From Hymenopus coronatus (lineage: Eukaryota > Arthropoda > Insecta > Mantodea > Hymenopodidae), in NCBI GenBank assembly GCA_030762935.1, contig CM060886.1, positions 34,519,509 to 34,583,508 of the forward strand: 64,000 bases of DNA, given 5' to 3'. Shown piece after piece: positions 23,652 through 34,189 of the stretch. The notes beneath the pieces were generated by a model. The model saw nothing but the letters and a program-made list of their open reading frames with translations. It was not told the DNA's origin and ran no database searches. The stretch's first letter is position 1, and each line of letters opens with the position of its first letter. The position numbers and the translations under genes are program-made.

Positions 23652-24252
23652 TTGAGAAAAATCCCCCCACCCCAAACTACCCTTTACATGGAACTTTTTT
23701 CGAAATTTTTTATTTTCTCAAAAATGGTTCAAACGATTTTGATTAAAATGTCGTATATTAAACATATTTACCTGACAAATAAAAGGTATATCTTTAATTT
23801 TCTGCGAATAGCATCTGAAGAGTAGTTTATTCAGGATGAATTTCACTGAATTTAGAATAACTGCTAAACTGTAAGAGATGGGCAAAAACTTACTTCACAA
23901 AAAATGTAGAGCACGTTAAAAAACACAATTTATGCCCTATACATTTTTTTCGTGAGTCCGTCGTTTTTGAGACATTCCTTATTTTTGGTTTCTGCTATGA
24001 AAAACTTTTACTTTTCTCATATAGGAACTTGTCAACTCCTATCCATATAAACAAAGGAACTTCATTGACATAGCAACCAGCTTTTAACCTATGGTAGTCC
24101 CTTATATCGCTTCTACTTACAAGGAAGCAAGTAATAAGACTATTTCTGCTCATTTTTTCTGATTAGCATAAAGTAAATAGAAGTATAAGCTTTTTAAGAA
24201 TAATTTGTTGCAGGGATATAGAGAAAGTCATGTGAATGGTACACATCAGATT
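23652..24252 (-). repeat. HT repeat, reverse, palindrome half missing
   Basis: Starts at gagaaaaatccccccacccc, so the palindrome, core and about 270 bp are absent. It ends acacatcagattttt and shares its last T/A bases with the start of the next copy, forming a head-to-tail pair. Confidence 0.92.
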
Positions 24253-25100
24253 TTTACTTTCTCTATACGTACTATGTACATAGTGAATAGAGAAGGTATT
24301 GCACTCCACCAAACAATTCGATACCGAGATTTGAGGGAAATATATGTTTTAGAGTCCCCTGTCTCAAAATAAAGCATTTTCAGAAAAAGGTCAGTGTGTT
24401 TGTATGTCCGCGAACATGATAACTCAAAAACGAAAAGTCGGTAAAATCCAAACTAGGTATTAAGTTTAGTATCTTCTAGGGATGCGACACGAAGATTTTG
24501 AGAAAAATCCCCCCACTCCAAATTACCCTTTACATGGAACTTTTTTAGAAAATGTTGATTTTCTAAAAAAATGGCTCTAACGATTTTGATTAAAATATCG
24601 TATTTTAAAGATATTTACCTGACAAGTAAAATGTATATTTTGAATTTTCTGGGAATAGCCTCTGAAGACTACTTTATTCTGGGTCAATTTTACGGAATTT
24701 TGCATAACTGCTAAACCGTAAGAGATGGACAAAAACGTACCACACAACAAATGTAGAGCACTTTAAAACACACAATTTATGTTATATACATTTTTTTCGT
24801 GGAGTTGATTATATTTTAGATATTCCTTGTTTTTGGTTTCAGCTATAAAAAACATAATTTTTTCATACAGGACTTTGTGAACTCGTGTCCATACAAACAA
24901 AGGAACTTCAGTCACATAGTAACCAGCTTTTGACTATCACTTTAACCGATGGTACCCCATTATTTCGCTTCTGCTTACAAGGAAGCAAGTAATAAGACTA
25001 TTTATGCTAATTTTTCCTCGATTAGAAGCATAAGCTTTTTAACAGTAATTTATTGCAGAGTTGTAGAGGAAGTCATGTGAATGCAACAGATCAGATTTTT
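24252..25100 (-). repeat. HT repeat, full length, reverse, tandem with previous
   Basis: ATTTTTACTTTCTCTATACG joins directly to the previous unit. Near-perfect palindrome at 24260-24295. The GT core is very short (gtgtgtttgtatg). Ends aacagatcagatttttt. Confidence 0.94.
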
Positions 25101-25276
25101 TGTAGTACGTTTTTGTCTTTCGTTTGACGTATACAAGTTAACAAGATGACATAAAAGTCCTTCCTAAGGAACAGTTTTTCATTACATTTATAAGAAAATT
25201 TAATAAATGCGATTATTGTAATTATAATTCTTGTTGGAGTAGTGATTCTATTTTTAGACAGCATTTATAGGCTATG

Positions 25277-25558
25277 GTCGTCTCCTTAGCGCAGTGGTAG
25301 CGTTGCTACTTACCAAGCGGGAGACCTGGGTTCGATCCCCAGTACCCTGGGGGGCCAATTGAGGAGCTACTTGATGGAGAAGTAGCGGCTCTAGGTCATG
25401 AGGACCGCATTAACCGGCCGGGGGGACTCGAGGCGCTGACCACGTCTCACCCTCCAATACTGCACCCCATCCATGACGTCTGTAGTGGACCGAGATGGGG
25501 GACGCAGCGGCCGGGCGGTAGGCCAAGGTTCCCCGTGAGCTGTCGTGCCATGGAGTTA
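25277..25558 (+). mobile_element. tRNA-derived SINE with 14-bp target duplication, forward
   Basis: Complete head GTCGTCTCCTTAGCGCAGTG with A- and B-boxes (GGGTTCGATCCCC near 25331). It ends tgccatggagtta. It is flanked by ATTTATAGGCTATG (25263-25276) and ATTTATAGGTTATG (25559-25572), one mismatch. About 75 bp present in the 22795 and 49363 copies, just after the B-box, is deleted. Confidence 0.92.
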
Positions 25559-25942
25559 ATTTATAGGTTATGTATTGCCTTGAGGGCAAACATCTTTTTG
25601 AGAAGCTGCACAAGCTATTTCCCTTTTTTGCTATGTAGTGCTTTAAAATATGATATTTTTAATCACAATAAACACGTCATTTTTGAGGAAATCAACCATT
25701 TTGTAAATTTGGGGGTGGGATAGTTTTCTTGAAAAGATTCGTGTCGCATCTTTAGATGATACTGAACTTAACTGCTAAGCTTCGTTTTAATCGATTTTTC
25801 TCACGAGAATACATGGATCAATTTACTTTTTTATTTATGAATTTATTTATTAAGAATTCCACTCTGCTAACATTCCTGAATGGGTCCTTTTAATTCAATA
25901 TAAAAATAATTGTAAATTAATATTTTGTTTCCATAAAATTCT

Positions 25943-26100
25943 CTTAAGCGGGGTGGGATGGATTTTCTCTGGGTTCTGCGGTTTCCCCCGCCATCACATT
26001 TCACCTGTGCTCCATCTTCTTTCCATATATTATCAGTGTCATCACCTGCGGTGATATTTATAGGAAAACGGGCTTTAAACACTACCAAAAAAAAAAATAA
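25943..26100 (+). mobile_element. SINE body fragment (family of 8644), forward
   Basis: Keeps ggttctgcggtttcccccgc and the catttcacctgtgctccatc segment, with an A-rich end at 26086-26097. The tRNA-like head is missing. Confidence 0.75.
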
Positions 26101-26494
26101 AACTCTCTTGATTTGCGTATGTCATTTTCTGAAATTTTGATTTCGTATTAATAATTAGGTTAATTACTTGAATATGCCTTAAAATACGTTATTTTAATCA
26201 CAATAAACCTCATTTTTTAAGAAATCAAACCTTTTGAAAGTCATTTAATAGAGGAGGGGTGGGGTAATTTTCTTGAAAATATTCGTGTGGCATCTTTAGG
26301 TGATGCTAAACTTAACTGCTAAGTTTGGTTTTAATCTGCTTATCACACGAGTATACATGGAACTATTTACTTATTTATTTATAAATGTATTTATTTATTG
26401 AGATCTCCACTCTACTGACATTCCTGAATGAATCCTTTTAATTCGATATAACAATAACAATTGTAAATTAATATTTTGTTTCGATAAAATTCTC

Positions 26495-26605
26495 TTAGGC
26501 AGCGCAGGGGCGCGTTTTCTGCGGATTCTCCGGTTTCCCCCGCCGTCGCATTCCACCGGTGCTCCATTTTCATTCCATGTATCAGCAGTGTCATCGCCTG
26601 CTATT
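26495..26605 (+). mobile_element. SINE body fragment (family of 8644), forward, second unit
   Basis: Same joint and body as the previous fragment: ggattctccggtttcccccg followed by gcattccaccggtgctccat. It retains the consensus base at several sites mutated in the first unit. Confidence 0.75.
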
Positions 26606-26630
26606 AATTTAGTTTAATGACTTGAACGCA

Positions 26631-26983
26631 AGACCTACTCAAGTTTTTTTTTTTTTTTCACTATGTGGTTGTGATACTTATCTTGGAATACCTTCCTATT
26701 GACTTCGGGAGTGTATCCAGTCTCTGACATTATATTTATGGGTGTCAGGGAGAACAAGACTGCGCCTCCCAACTTTTAAACCATCTGTTCATGCAAGGCT
26801 ATTGTCATAACTGCATTCTGATAATATTTCCTCGGCGTTACGAGTTCTATCCAACATCTGGAGGAATCTCACGTTCCGATATAGTGGGCGGTCAGAGCGT
26901 AATATCCCACCTCTTGTATGAACATGAAGGCATAATACTATAAGATTTTGATCCCTCCTTTGCCCTCAAGCCTTCTATTATGA
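26631..26983. other. Unique spacer
   Basis: Contains a 15-T run near 26645-26659. No gene is recognised. Confidence 0.45.
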
Positions 26984-26992
26984 CAGTTTATT

Positions 26993-27233
26993 TATTTATT
27001 CATTTATTTTGGTAGCTTAACAACTTTGCTCTGTTGGACAAATTGACGATGTATGAAATAAGTGAAATGATGCCCAAATGATATCGGTGTCCGTTGAGCT
27101 TAAAGTTACTCGACATTCGTCTTCTCAGGAGGGAAAAACCCCGAAAAAACCTTACCGGGTAACTCGCCCTAAGTGAGATTCGAACTTGCGACCTGTTGAA
27201 CGTGAGGCACACACACTACCCAGGCGGGCAAGG
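26993..27233 (-). mobile_element. tRNA-derived SINE, reverse, with short target duplication
   Basis: The reverse-strand head GCCCGCCTGGGTAGTGTGTG and B-box AAGTTCGAATCTC lie near 27172-27230. The body contains ccttaccgggtaactcgcc. Its 3' end is a (TTTA)n run at 26987-27005. CAGTTTATT flanks both sides (26984-26992 and 27234-27242). Related copy at 12889-13476. Confidence 0.82.
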
Positions 27234-27432
27234 CAGTTTATTGAGAATTTTATAAACATAGCAGTTTGCGTTAGCAAACGCGTTTTTAAATTTTATATTC
27301 TTAAACTTGCTATTAATTATGGAAATGCATTCTAATGAGCTTCTCAATTGGTGCTTAAATTTTGATAAGAGCGTGATTGAACAACTGAAAAGCTTTTTTT
27401 TTACTGCTACACCCCGAACATCATTACATAGA

Positions 27433-28258
27433 GTTTTACTTTCTCTAGACGTACTATATATATAGTGTAAAGAGAAAGTATTGATTTGCACTCAAAAATT
27501 CGATACCAAGATTTCATCGGAAATACATGCTTTGGGTCCCCATGAATCCCAAAAAAAAAATATTTTTGGAAAACTAGTCCGTGTGTGTGTATGTGGACAG
27601 AATAGATCAAAAACGAAAAGTGACAAACTTAAATACCAAACAAGTATTTAAGTTTGGTATCTTACAAAGATGAGACACGAAGATTTTCAAGAAACTACCC
27701 TTTACATGGAAAACATTTCAAAATTTTTGATTTTTTCAAAAATGCCTCTAAAGATTTTGATTAAAATCGTTTATATTTAAGATATTTACATGCCAAATAA
27801 AATGTATATCTTGAATTTTCTGGGAATAGTCTCTAAAGACCTCTTTATTCTGGATGATTTTATTCAATGTTGTATAACTAAACCGTAGGAGAGAGACAAT
27901 AACTTACTACATACAAAAGTAGATCACGATAAAACTCACCATTTAAGTCACATACATTTTTTCATGGAGTTGGCCGTTTTCGAGATATTTCTTGTTATTG
28001 ATTTCAGTTTTAAAATACTTAATACTTTTCTCATACGGGAATTTATCAGTGCTTGGCCACGCAAAGAAACGGATTTCAACCTCATAACAACCACATATTA
28101 AAACCTTTGACTGTCGGTTTAGCCCAGTGAATTCCCTTATTTCCCTTCTACTTATAGAGGAACTAAGTCATAAGACCGTTTCTGCTAATGTTTTAGGATG
28201 GAAAACTCAGCTTATTAACAATAATTTGTTATACAGATGCAGAGCACATTAGAGTTTT
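27433..28258 (-). repeat. HT repeat, reverse, mini-hairpin end deleted
   Basis: Starts tttactttctctagacgtac and ends gatgcagagcacattagagttttt, where about 20 bp including the gaatgg loop are lost. The core is only gtgtgtgtatgtgg. Confidence 0.9.
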
Positions 28259-29070
28259 TAAATTATTGGTTTTCTGAAAACTTACTGATAAGTTCCCTTA
28301 AAAACAGTATATTAAGAATTTGCATTATTAAATGTATAGCTTAATACCAATGATGTCCTGTTTACTGAAAGGGAATTTATACAACCACTCATGAGTATAC
28401 GTCAAGCCATTGCAGAAAACGTACTCCACACAAAATTGGATCTCTTTAAAACACACAAAAATATATTTTAAATAAGTTTTTGTGTAATAAGTCATTTCAG
28501 AGATACCCTTCATTAGTGGTTCGAATTGTCCAATCTTTGTTGTTCTTTAAGTATTTTTGATTACACGATTACATGAAAATAACATAAAATCTACAGGTCA
28601 GCAGATATATACATCCAGTTCTTAAAAATTTAACTATCACAGTTTCCTTTGTATGATATATAGGTTTTTCTGCAAATGTTTATCTCCATTAAAATGAAGA
28701 AGACAGAAAAATAAGCTTTCACAAGGATAGTTTGTATATGTACACACTAATAGATAGAGGTTGGAGAAGATCATGTGAATATAACACATGTGTTTTAAAT
28801 TTGCATCATCTAATCGGTTGAAAGTTCAAGTTTGCATATCTTACATTGTAATGACCAAATAGCTAACTGCATGATACATTAATTTTTCACTGAAAATTAA
28901 TGCTTAGTTCCAAGTCAAATTTAAGCATCTATTGTATTCGTATCATGTGTTGCCGAAAAATAAACTTTAGAATGTTTTTAAAAGGCTGAATTGTGTTTTA
29001 ACTGAAATACAGGTATTTCATATTTATTTTTCTCCAGTGAAGTGTAACGAAATAATTGAACCTGTTTCTA
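28259..29070. other. AT-rich sequence, no gene
   Basis: Parts near 28480-28790 (gagataccctt, cagaaaaataagctttcac, atcatgtgaatataacacat) faintly resemble the final third of a reverse HT, so a very old copy may lie here. No coding signal. Confidence 0.45.
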
Positions 29071-29925
29071 TTTTTACTCTCTCTACACGTACTATGCACT
29101 TAGTGTACAACGAAGGTGTTGCCTCCACCGAAAAATGCGATACCCAGATTTCACTGGAAATAAATGTTTTAGGGTCACCTGTATAAAAAAGCATTCTCAA
29201 AAAAAAAGGTCCGTGTGTGTGACCGTGAACGCGATAACTCGAAAACGAAAATTCAGTAAAATACCAAACTTGGTATTTAAGTTTAGTATCTTCCAGGGAT
29301 GTGACACGAAAATTTTGAGAAAAATCTCTCCGCCCCAAACTACATGGAACTTTTTTCGAAATTTTTTTATTTTCTCAAAAATTGCTCTAACGATTTTGAT
29401 TAAAATATCGTAGCTGTATTAAACTTATTTACCTGACAAATAAAATGTATATATTGAATTTTCTGGGAATAGCCTCTGAAGCCTACTTTGTTTTGGATGA
29501 ATTTTACGAAATTTGGCATCACTTCTAAACCGTAAGAGACGGAAAATAACTTACCACACAAAAAATGTAGAGCACGTTAAAACCCAAAATATATGCTACA
29601 TACGTTTTTTCGTGAAGTTGATCGTTTTGAGACATTTCTTGTTTTTTGTTTCAGCTTTAAAAAGCTTATATTTTTCTCATACAGGAATTTGTCAACTCCT
29701 GCCTATACAAACAAAGGAATTTCAGTCAGATAGCAACCATTCATCACTTTAACCTGTGGCACTCCCTAATTTCGCTTCTACGTACAAGGAAGCAAGTATT
29801 AAGACCATTTCTGCTAATTTTTGTTTCTACATCATCATGAAGTAAATAGAAGCATAAACTTTTTAACAATATTTTGTTACAGAGATGTAGAAAAAGTCAT
29901 GTGAATGGAACACATCAGATTTTTC
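29071..29925 (-). repeat. HT repeat, full length, reverse
   Basis: Starts tttttactctctctacacgt and ends ggaacacatcagattttt. The palindrome arm is decayed in its return half (tgcacttagtgtacaacg). The GT core is only gtgtgtgtgaccg. Confidence 0.92.
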
Positions 29926-30573
29926 TATTTTTTTCTTGTACACAATAATGGTTTATTATGTTCTCGAATTTAAGCCTTCCTAGATTACGGAATAAAGTTT
30001 AGATAATATCAGAATACCGCTTAACTTTGTAAGATGCGGCTCTAGCTAAAGACTTAACGAATCCGCTAATCATAAGAGTGACTTTTACTATGCAAAGGGC
30101 TTGTTTGCTCATTTATTAGAACATACGTTGTTCATTCCGGACGAATGCCGTTCAAATTTTCGAATTGGTGTGTAGAAACTCTGTGAGTTTTAGTCCCAAA
30201 GTATAAGTAAAGCAAATATTTTTAGGAGGTACGTGCTGTATAAACAATATTTTAGCTTCAAACAAACGAAGGACAGCATTCTGGGATTTGATTATAACAG
30301 CCAAAACTGGCGAAGCCTGGGCACATACTTAATAGAAGTACGTGCACTAAGAGATAAAATATGTATATAAATATTGTATAGACTTATTTGGTGTTTGAGT
30401 AATCTGTGTGTATGGATACGTGGTGTAGTTGTGAGTGCAAGTGTGTGTGTGTGTGTGTGCGAGATATCAAAGCGTTCTTTCTTTTATTGTTCTGTGGTTC
30501 TGTTGTCGTAGTGCGCGAGCGAGCGTGCGTGGTAAGTGTGTGTGTTTCCAATGTTGTTAAAATACATGAAATA
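29926..30573. other. Unique sequence with GT-rich tract
   Basis: A GT run at 30440-30460 and a purine/pyrimidine alternating gcgcgagcgagcgtgcgtgg segment near 30512. No ORF of note. Confidence 0.5.
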
Positions 30574-30671
30574 TGAGAGATGTTTTTTTTTCAACCTCCG
30601 ATAGGCTATAAATAAAAGATAAGTTCATAGAAAACAATTATTTTATTACTAAAAGTTTTGTACACCTATGG

Positions 30672-31027
30672 TTACTTTTCAACATAATCACCGAAAACAT
30701 TGAGGCATTTATCGTACCTGTGCACAAGCTCTTCAATACCCGCTTCAACAAAACATTGCCGCCAATGAATTCAAATGAGCATTGACGTTGTTTTGGAGAT
30801 CTTCGTTGGTTTGAAAATGCTGCCTTCCTAGCCATGTCTTCAGTTCAGGAAAAAGGTGAAAGTCGCTGGATGCCAGGTCAGGACTGTACGGCGGATGATT
30901 GAAATTGTTCAAGGAGTCGATGGGTTTTGCTTGGAGTGGGTGGACGAGCGTTGTCATGGATCAACACAATTCCTGAAGTCAGCATTCCTCTTCGTTTGTT
31001 TTGAATGGATCTCCGCAAACGTTGTAA
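30672..31027 (-). pseudogene. mariner transposase C-terminal half, frameshifted
   Basis: The reverse strand reads RRSIQNKRRGMLTSGIV, then IHDNARP with the second catalytic aspartate, and later HPPYSPDLASSDFHLF with the third catalytic region, a D34D mariner signature. At least two frameshifts break it, one between the LLEQF and HPPYSPDL pieces and one after SLAAMF near 30760. It stops at 30672-30674. The N-terminal half is absent. Confidence 0.88.
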
Positions 31028-31163
31028 AGTACGAAGATCCTCAAAACAAAGTCAATGCTCATTTGAAATCATTGGCGGCAACATTTTTTGAAGCGAGTAT
31101 TGTAAAGCTTGTGCACAGGTACGATAAATATCTCAATCTTTTCTGTGATTATGTTGAAAAGTA
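31028..31163 (+). pseudogene. mariner transposase C-terminal tail, opposed copy
   Basis: The forward frame reads NAHLKSLAATFFEASIVKLV and ends DYVEK at the stop near 31162. The tail is intact but cannot encode an active enzyme, as no catalytic residue is included. The sequence is similar but not identical to the left arm, so the arms come from two copies or have since diverged. Confidence 0.85.
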
Positions 31164-31264
31164 ACCATAAGTGCACAAAACTTTTAGTAATAAAATAATT
31201 GTTTTTTATATACTTATCTTTTATTTATAGGCTATCGAAGGTTGAAAAAAGAACGGTCCTCGTA

Positions 31265-31688
31265 TATATATAGACAATATCTCAAATTCAAGTATTTTTA
31301 GACAGCATATACGGTCACCCATCCCATGCGACTTTGTGACGCAAAATACCAGAAGAGTTGATGTGCAAAACTTTGTTGTGCACGCTGCTTGTCTCCATGG
31401 TAACATGTCTCGGGAAAGATGAAGCATTGTGTCAACTATGAGATGAAGAAGTGCATTGTCCCGCCCGCAGAGCAAACAGATGATAGATATGGGCATAGAA
31501 AGTCACGCCTGTGTAGTGCTCCTCGATCAACACTAACACTGTCTCTTAGCTTCTACCACGCCCTGTCCTGACACAGCATAAATTGCATTTGGAATACCTA
31601 CCTATTGTGTACAGTACTCAATGCCATTTCTAGACACTTACAAATGTTTTCAACTCTAAGGCATAAAATTAAACACGCAAGTAAACAC
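31265..31688. other. Unique spacer
   Basis: The 91-codon reverse ORF at 31221-31496 overlaps the mariner end and shows no family motif. No gene is called. Confidence 0.45.
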
Positions 31689-32432
31689 TCTGATGTGTTC
31701 CATTCACATGACTTTCTCTACCTGTTACATAAGCAACCTATTCTTATAGATTATTCTTTTATCTATATAATGCTAACCAGAACAGACATTAGTAATATTG
31801 GACTTATTTCTTGCTTCCTTGTAAGCAGAAGAAAACTAAGAAAATACACTGGGCTAAAGCAATAGTCAAACACTTTAAAAGCTGGTAACTGTGTGAAATA
31901 AATGAAATTCGGTTCTCTTAACAAGGTCCAGGAGCGAAGCAAAACAGAGATGAAACAAAGGATGACTTCACGTTTGGGAAGAGTAGTTTAAAATTTAATG
32001 AATGTCATGGAATACATCGGAAACATTTAATTCTACAAAAAATGTGTATGACATAAATTGTGTGTTTCAACAAGTCTGTATTTTTTTGTAGAGTATCTAT
32101 CTCTTCCAAAATGAAGAGGTCTTCGGAGAATATTTCCAGAAAATTCAAGATATATTTCGTTTTTCATATAAATATCATACACATGTGGGATTGTAATCAA
32201 TTTTCGAAAAATGTTCTGTAAAAGGCAGACTTTCCTGAAAATCTTCTTGCCGTAACCTTGGAAAAAACAAGGTTTTGTATTTAGCCGAATTTTCGTTTTT
32301 AAGTACTGCTGTCCTCAGACTCAAATATAAATGTTTGTAATATACTTTCTTTGATTTTGGGGTCTCAAAATATGTATTTTCGGTAAAATCTCAATATCGA
32401 ATTTTATTATGTACTAGTAGAGAAAGTAAAAA
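31689..32432 (+). repeat. HT repeat, forward, internally shortened
   Basis: Starts TCTGATGTGTTCCATTCACA with the cctgttacataagc variant (compare 15046). It has lost the CA core and most of the palindrome, ending tactagtagagaaagtaaaa. Confidence 0.9.
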
Positions 32433-32949
32433 AGTAATGCCAATCTTCCTCTCATATTCAACAATAAATCTCAAAACCATTTCAAACTCTCCTTCAGAAA
32501 AATCAAAAGGGCTTCGGTTATGATTATGATTAATTCCATCACTAGGAACAATTTTGTGAAACTAAAGTATTAATTAACTTTGTTTAAATTGAAGTAGCTT
32601 TATTTTAAATGTTAATTAGCCCTTTATTAAAATGAATATATTCTGAACATATTCTGAATAAAAACTGGATTTTCAAAAGTTAAAAATCGTATTAAATAAC
32701 TATCTCTACCATTTCAAGAAACCCTCCTTAATAAAGCTATTAATGTTAAACGTTAAAGAAAATGTTTCTTATTCATTTCGTTGTACATTCAAGGGAAATA
32801 CAGAAGGCTGAAGGGATCGTCAAATGTCCTAGAAAATCCAAACCAAGAAATAGCGCATGTAGGAAATGTTGATACCAAAAAACTAATTATAGTTTGTTTT
32901 ATAACAGTTCCACATCTTTTTTGACCTATTTAGGTGAAATAAGCTAATG
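32433..32949. other. AT-rich sequence, no gene
   Basis: Nothing recognised. Short HT-like words (aatgtcctagaaaa, caaaccaagaaatag near 32822-32850) hint at an ancient copy but are not enough to call. Confidence 0.45.
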
Positions 32950-33240
32950 GTTATTTCAAATGGATACCTAGTTATGCATAGCTGTATTTATTAAGAATGA
33001 AAGTGGCCCCACCAGCTATTCACAAAAAATTCAAGTTTAATATTTTATTCCTTATGCAAATATCGTAAACATATTTTGCTTCAATTAAAATACTTGGCGC
33101 AATTTTCCAGCAATAGAAGATAATGAAAATTTGTCTTCGTACATAAAGATGAATTTTTGGTAAGGAGAATTTCTCTAAAATCTTAACATATTCACGTTTA
33201 TATTGTACTTGTGAGCTGAAATACAAAATACTTCGCATTC
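32950..33240 (+). repeat. HT fragment, strongly diverged, forward
   Basis: Aligns by eye to the middle of HT: ttatgcatagctg, cagctattcacaaaaaattc, taattaaaatac-like and ggagaatttctctaaaatct. Both ends are missing. Probably among the oldest HT remnants here. Confidence 0.6.
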
Positions 33241-33279
33241 TGTCTCTCTCTCATATTTATTTATTTTTTTAAATGCCTT

Positions 33280-33950
33280 TTAAGACTATTTTACTATGGA
33301 TGAATATCACAGAATGTTTACTTAACTAGCAAACCATAAGAGATAGACAAAAACTTACTTTAGAGAAAATATAGATCTCGTTAAAACACACAATTTATGT
33401 TATATATATTTTTTTTTCGTGGATTTTCCTTTTTGAGATACAAACAAAGAAACTTCAGTCAAATAGCAACCAGTTTTTGACTAATATTTTAGCTTATTCT
33501 ATTATTTGCCTTCTACTTGCAAGGAGGCAAGTAATAAGACTATTTCTGCTAATTTGTTCTCGATTAGCATTAAGTAAATTGAAGTATAACCTATGGAATA
33601 ATTGTTTTTTCATGGCAACATGCTGGCATAGCATTGAATTTTCCAACTGACTCGTATATTTTCCCGGTAAACCACAAGGTTTTGAGATGACTGCCCCAAT
33701 GGCGACGTACAATGCTGCAAGTACTCTAAACCCAGAATTCATGGTATATGGCCAACTATTATGGTCGATTTGTATGGAATAATTGTTTTTTCACAGGAGT
33801 TGTATAGGTAGAGTCAGACTGAAAAATACAATACTATAGCCGGGATTGAACCCGGATCTCCCGATTTCTAGCTGGTTGCTCTGCCACTGAGCTACGTGAG
33901 CATAAGCAGAGATGTAGAGAAAGTCATGTGAATGGAACACATCAGATATT
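33280..33950 (-). repeat. HT 3'-half, reverse, interrupted by a tRNA-like insert
   Basis: Left piece 33280-33590 runs from ttactatggatgaat to ctgctaatttgttctcgatt and aattgaagtata. The right piece 33902-33950 resumes with ataagcagagatgtagagaaagtc and ends gaacacatcagata. The interruption is listed separately. Confidence 0.82.
33591..33901 (-). mobile_element. tRNA-containing insert inside HT, reverse
   Basis: A reverse-strand tRNA-like head (GCTCACGTAGCTCAGTGGCA, B-box GGGTTCAATCCCGG near 33845) adjoins the HT remainder. Twenty-one bases beginning tatggaataattg occur at 33592 and again at 33773, dividing the insert into two parts. The left part shares aactgactcg and gtaaaccacaaggt with 39215-39265, so this is a SINE-like family with at least two copies. 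Confidence 0.7.
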
Positions 33951-34189
33951 TCCTGAATAGTAGCGTATAGTTGTACCTTCAATATGGGAAGTTTTACCAC
34001 TTTCTCTTGTTTGACCGGTGGCTTGATATGCCTATTTGCTGTGCTAATGCCCTCCTACGTGGCTACCATCTAACAAGCTTAAAGCAGCTCCCAACACCTA
34101 ATCCGTGTCTGGGCTGAGGCTTCCTCTGTTTGGGCCTGAACACTTGTGCCACACACGTCAAAACGCACACTTTTATAATCAATAAATTG

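Larger units (their letters stand above)
25640..26630. repeat. Tandem duplication of a compound segment, about 540 bp per unit
   Basis: The run aatcacaataaac at 25661 recurs at 26198. ctcttaag at 25941 recurs as ctcttagg at 26492. Each unit holds a forward HT fragment (ttttcttgaaaa, cgtgtcgcatctttag), an AT-rich tttatttat part and the tail of the Leu/Ser-like SINE without its head. Both units share the same joints, so the compound formed first and then duplicated. Confidence 0.85.
30574..31262. mobile_element. Inverted mariner derivative with two 3' ends
   Basis: The left arm (30574 to about 31027) is a reverse-oriented mariner 3' half. The right arm (about 31028-31262) is the last 235 bp of the same family in forward orientation. 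Both outer ends carry the 3' terminal repeat (left tgagagatgtttt as read, right aacggtcctcg), each bordered by TA. The outer 230 bp of the two arms are therefore mutually inverted. No 5' terminal repeat is present. This is a fold-back, MITE-like product of two transposon copies. Confidence 0.85.
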
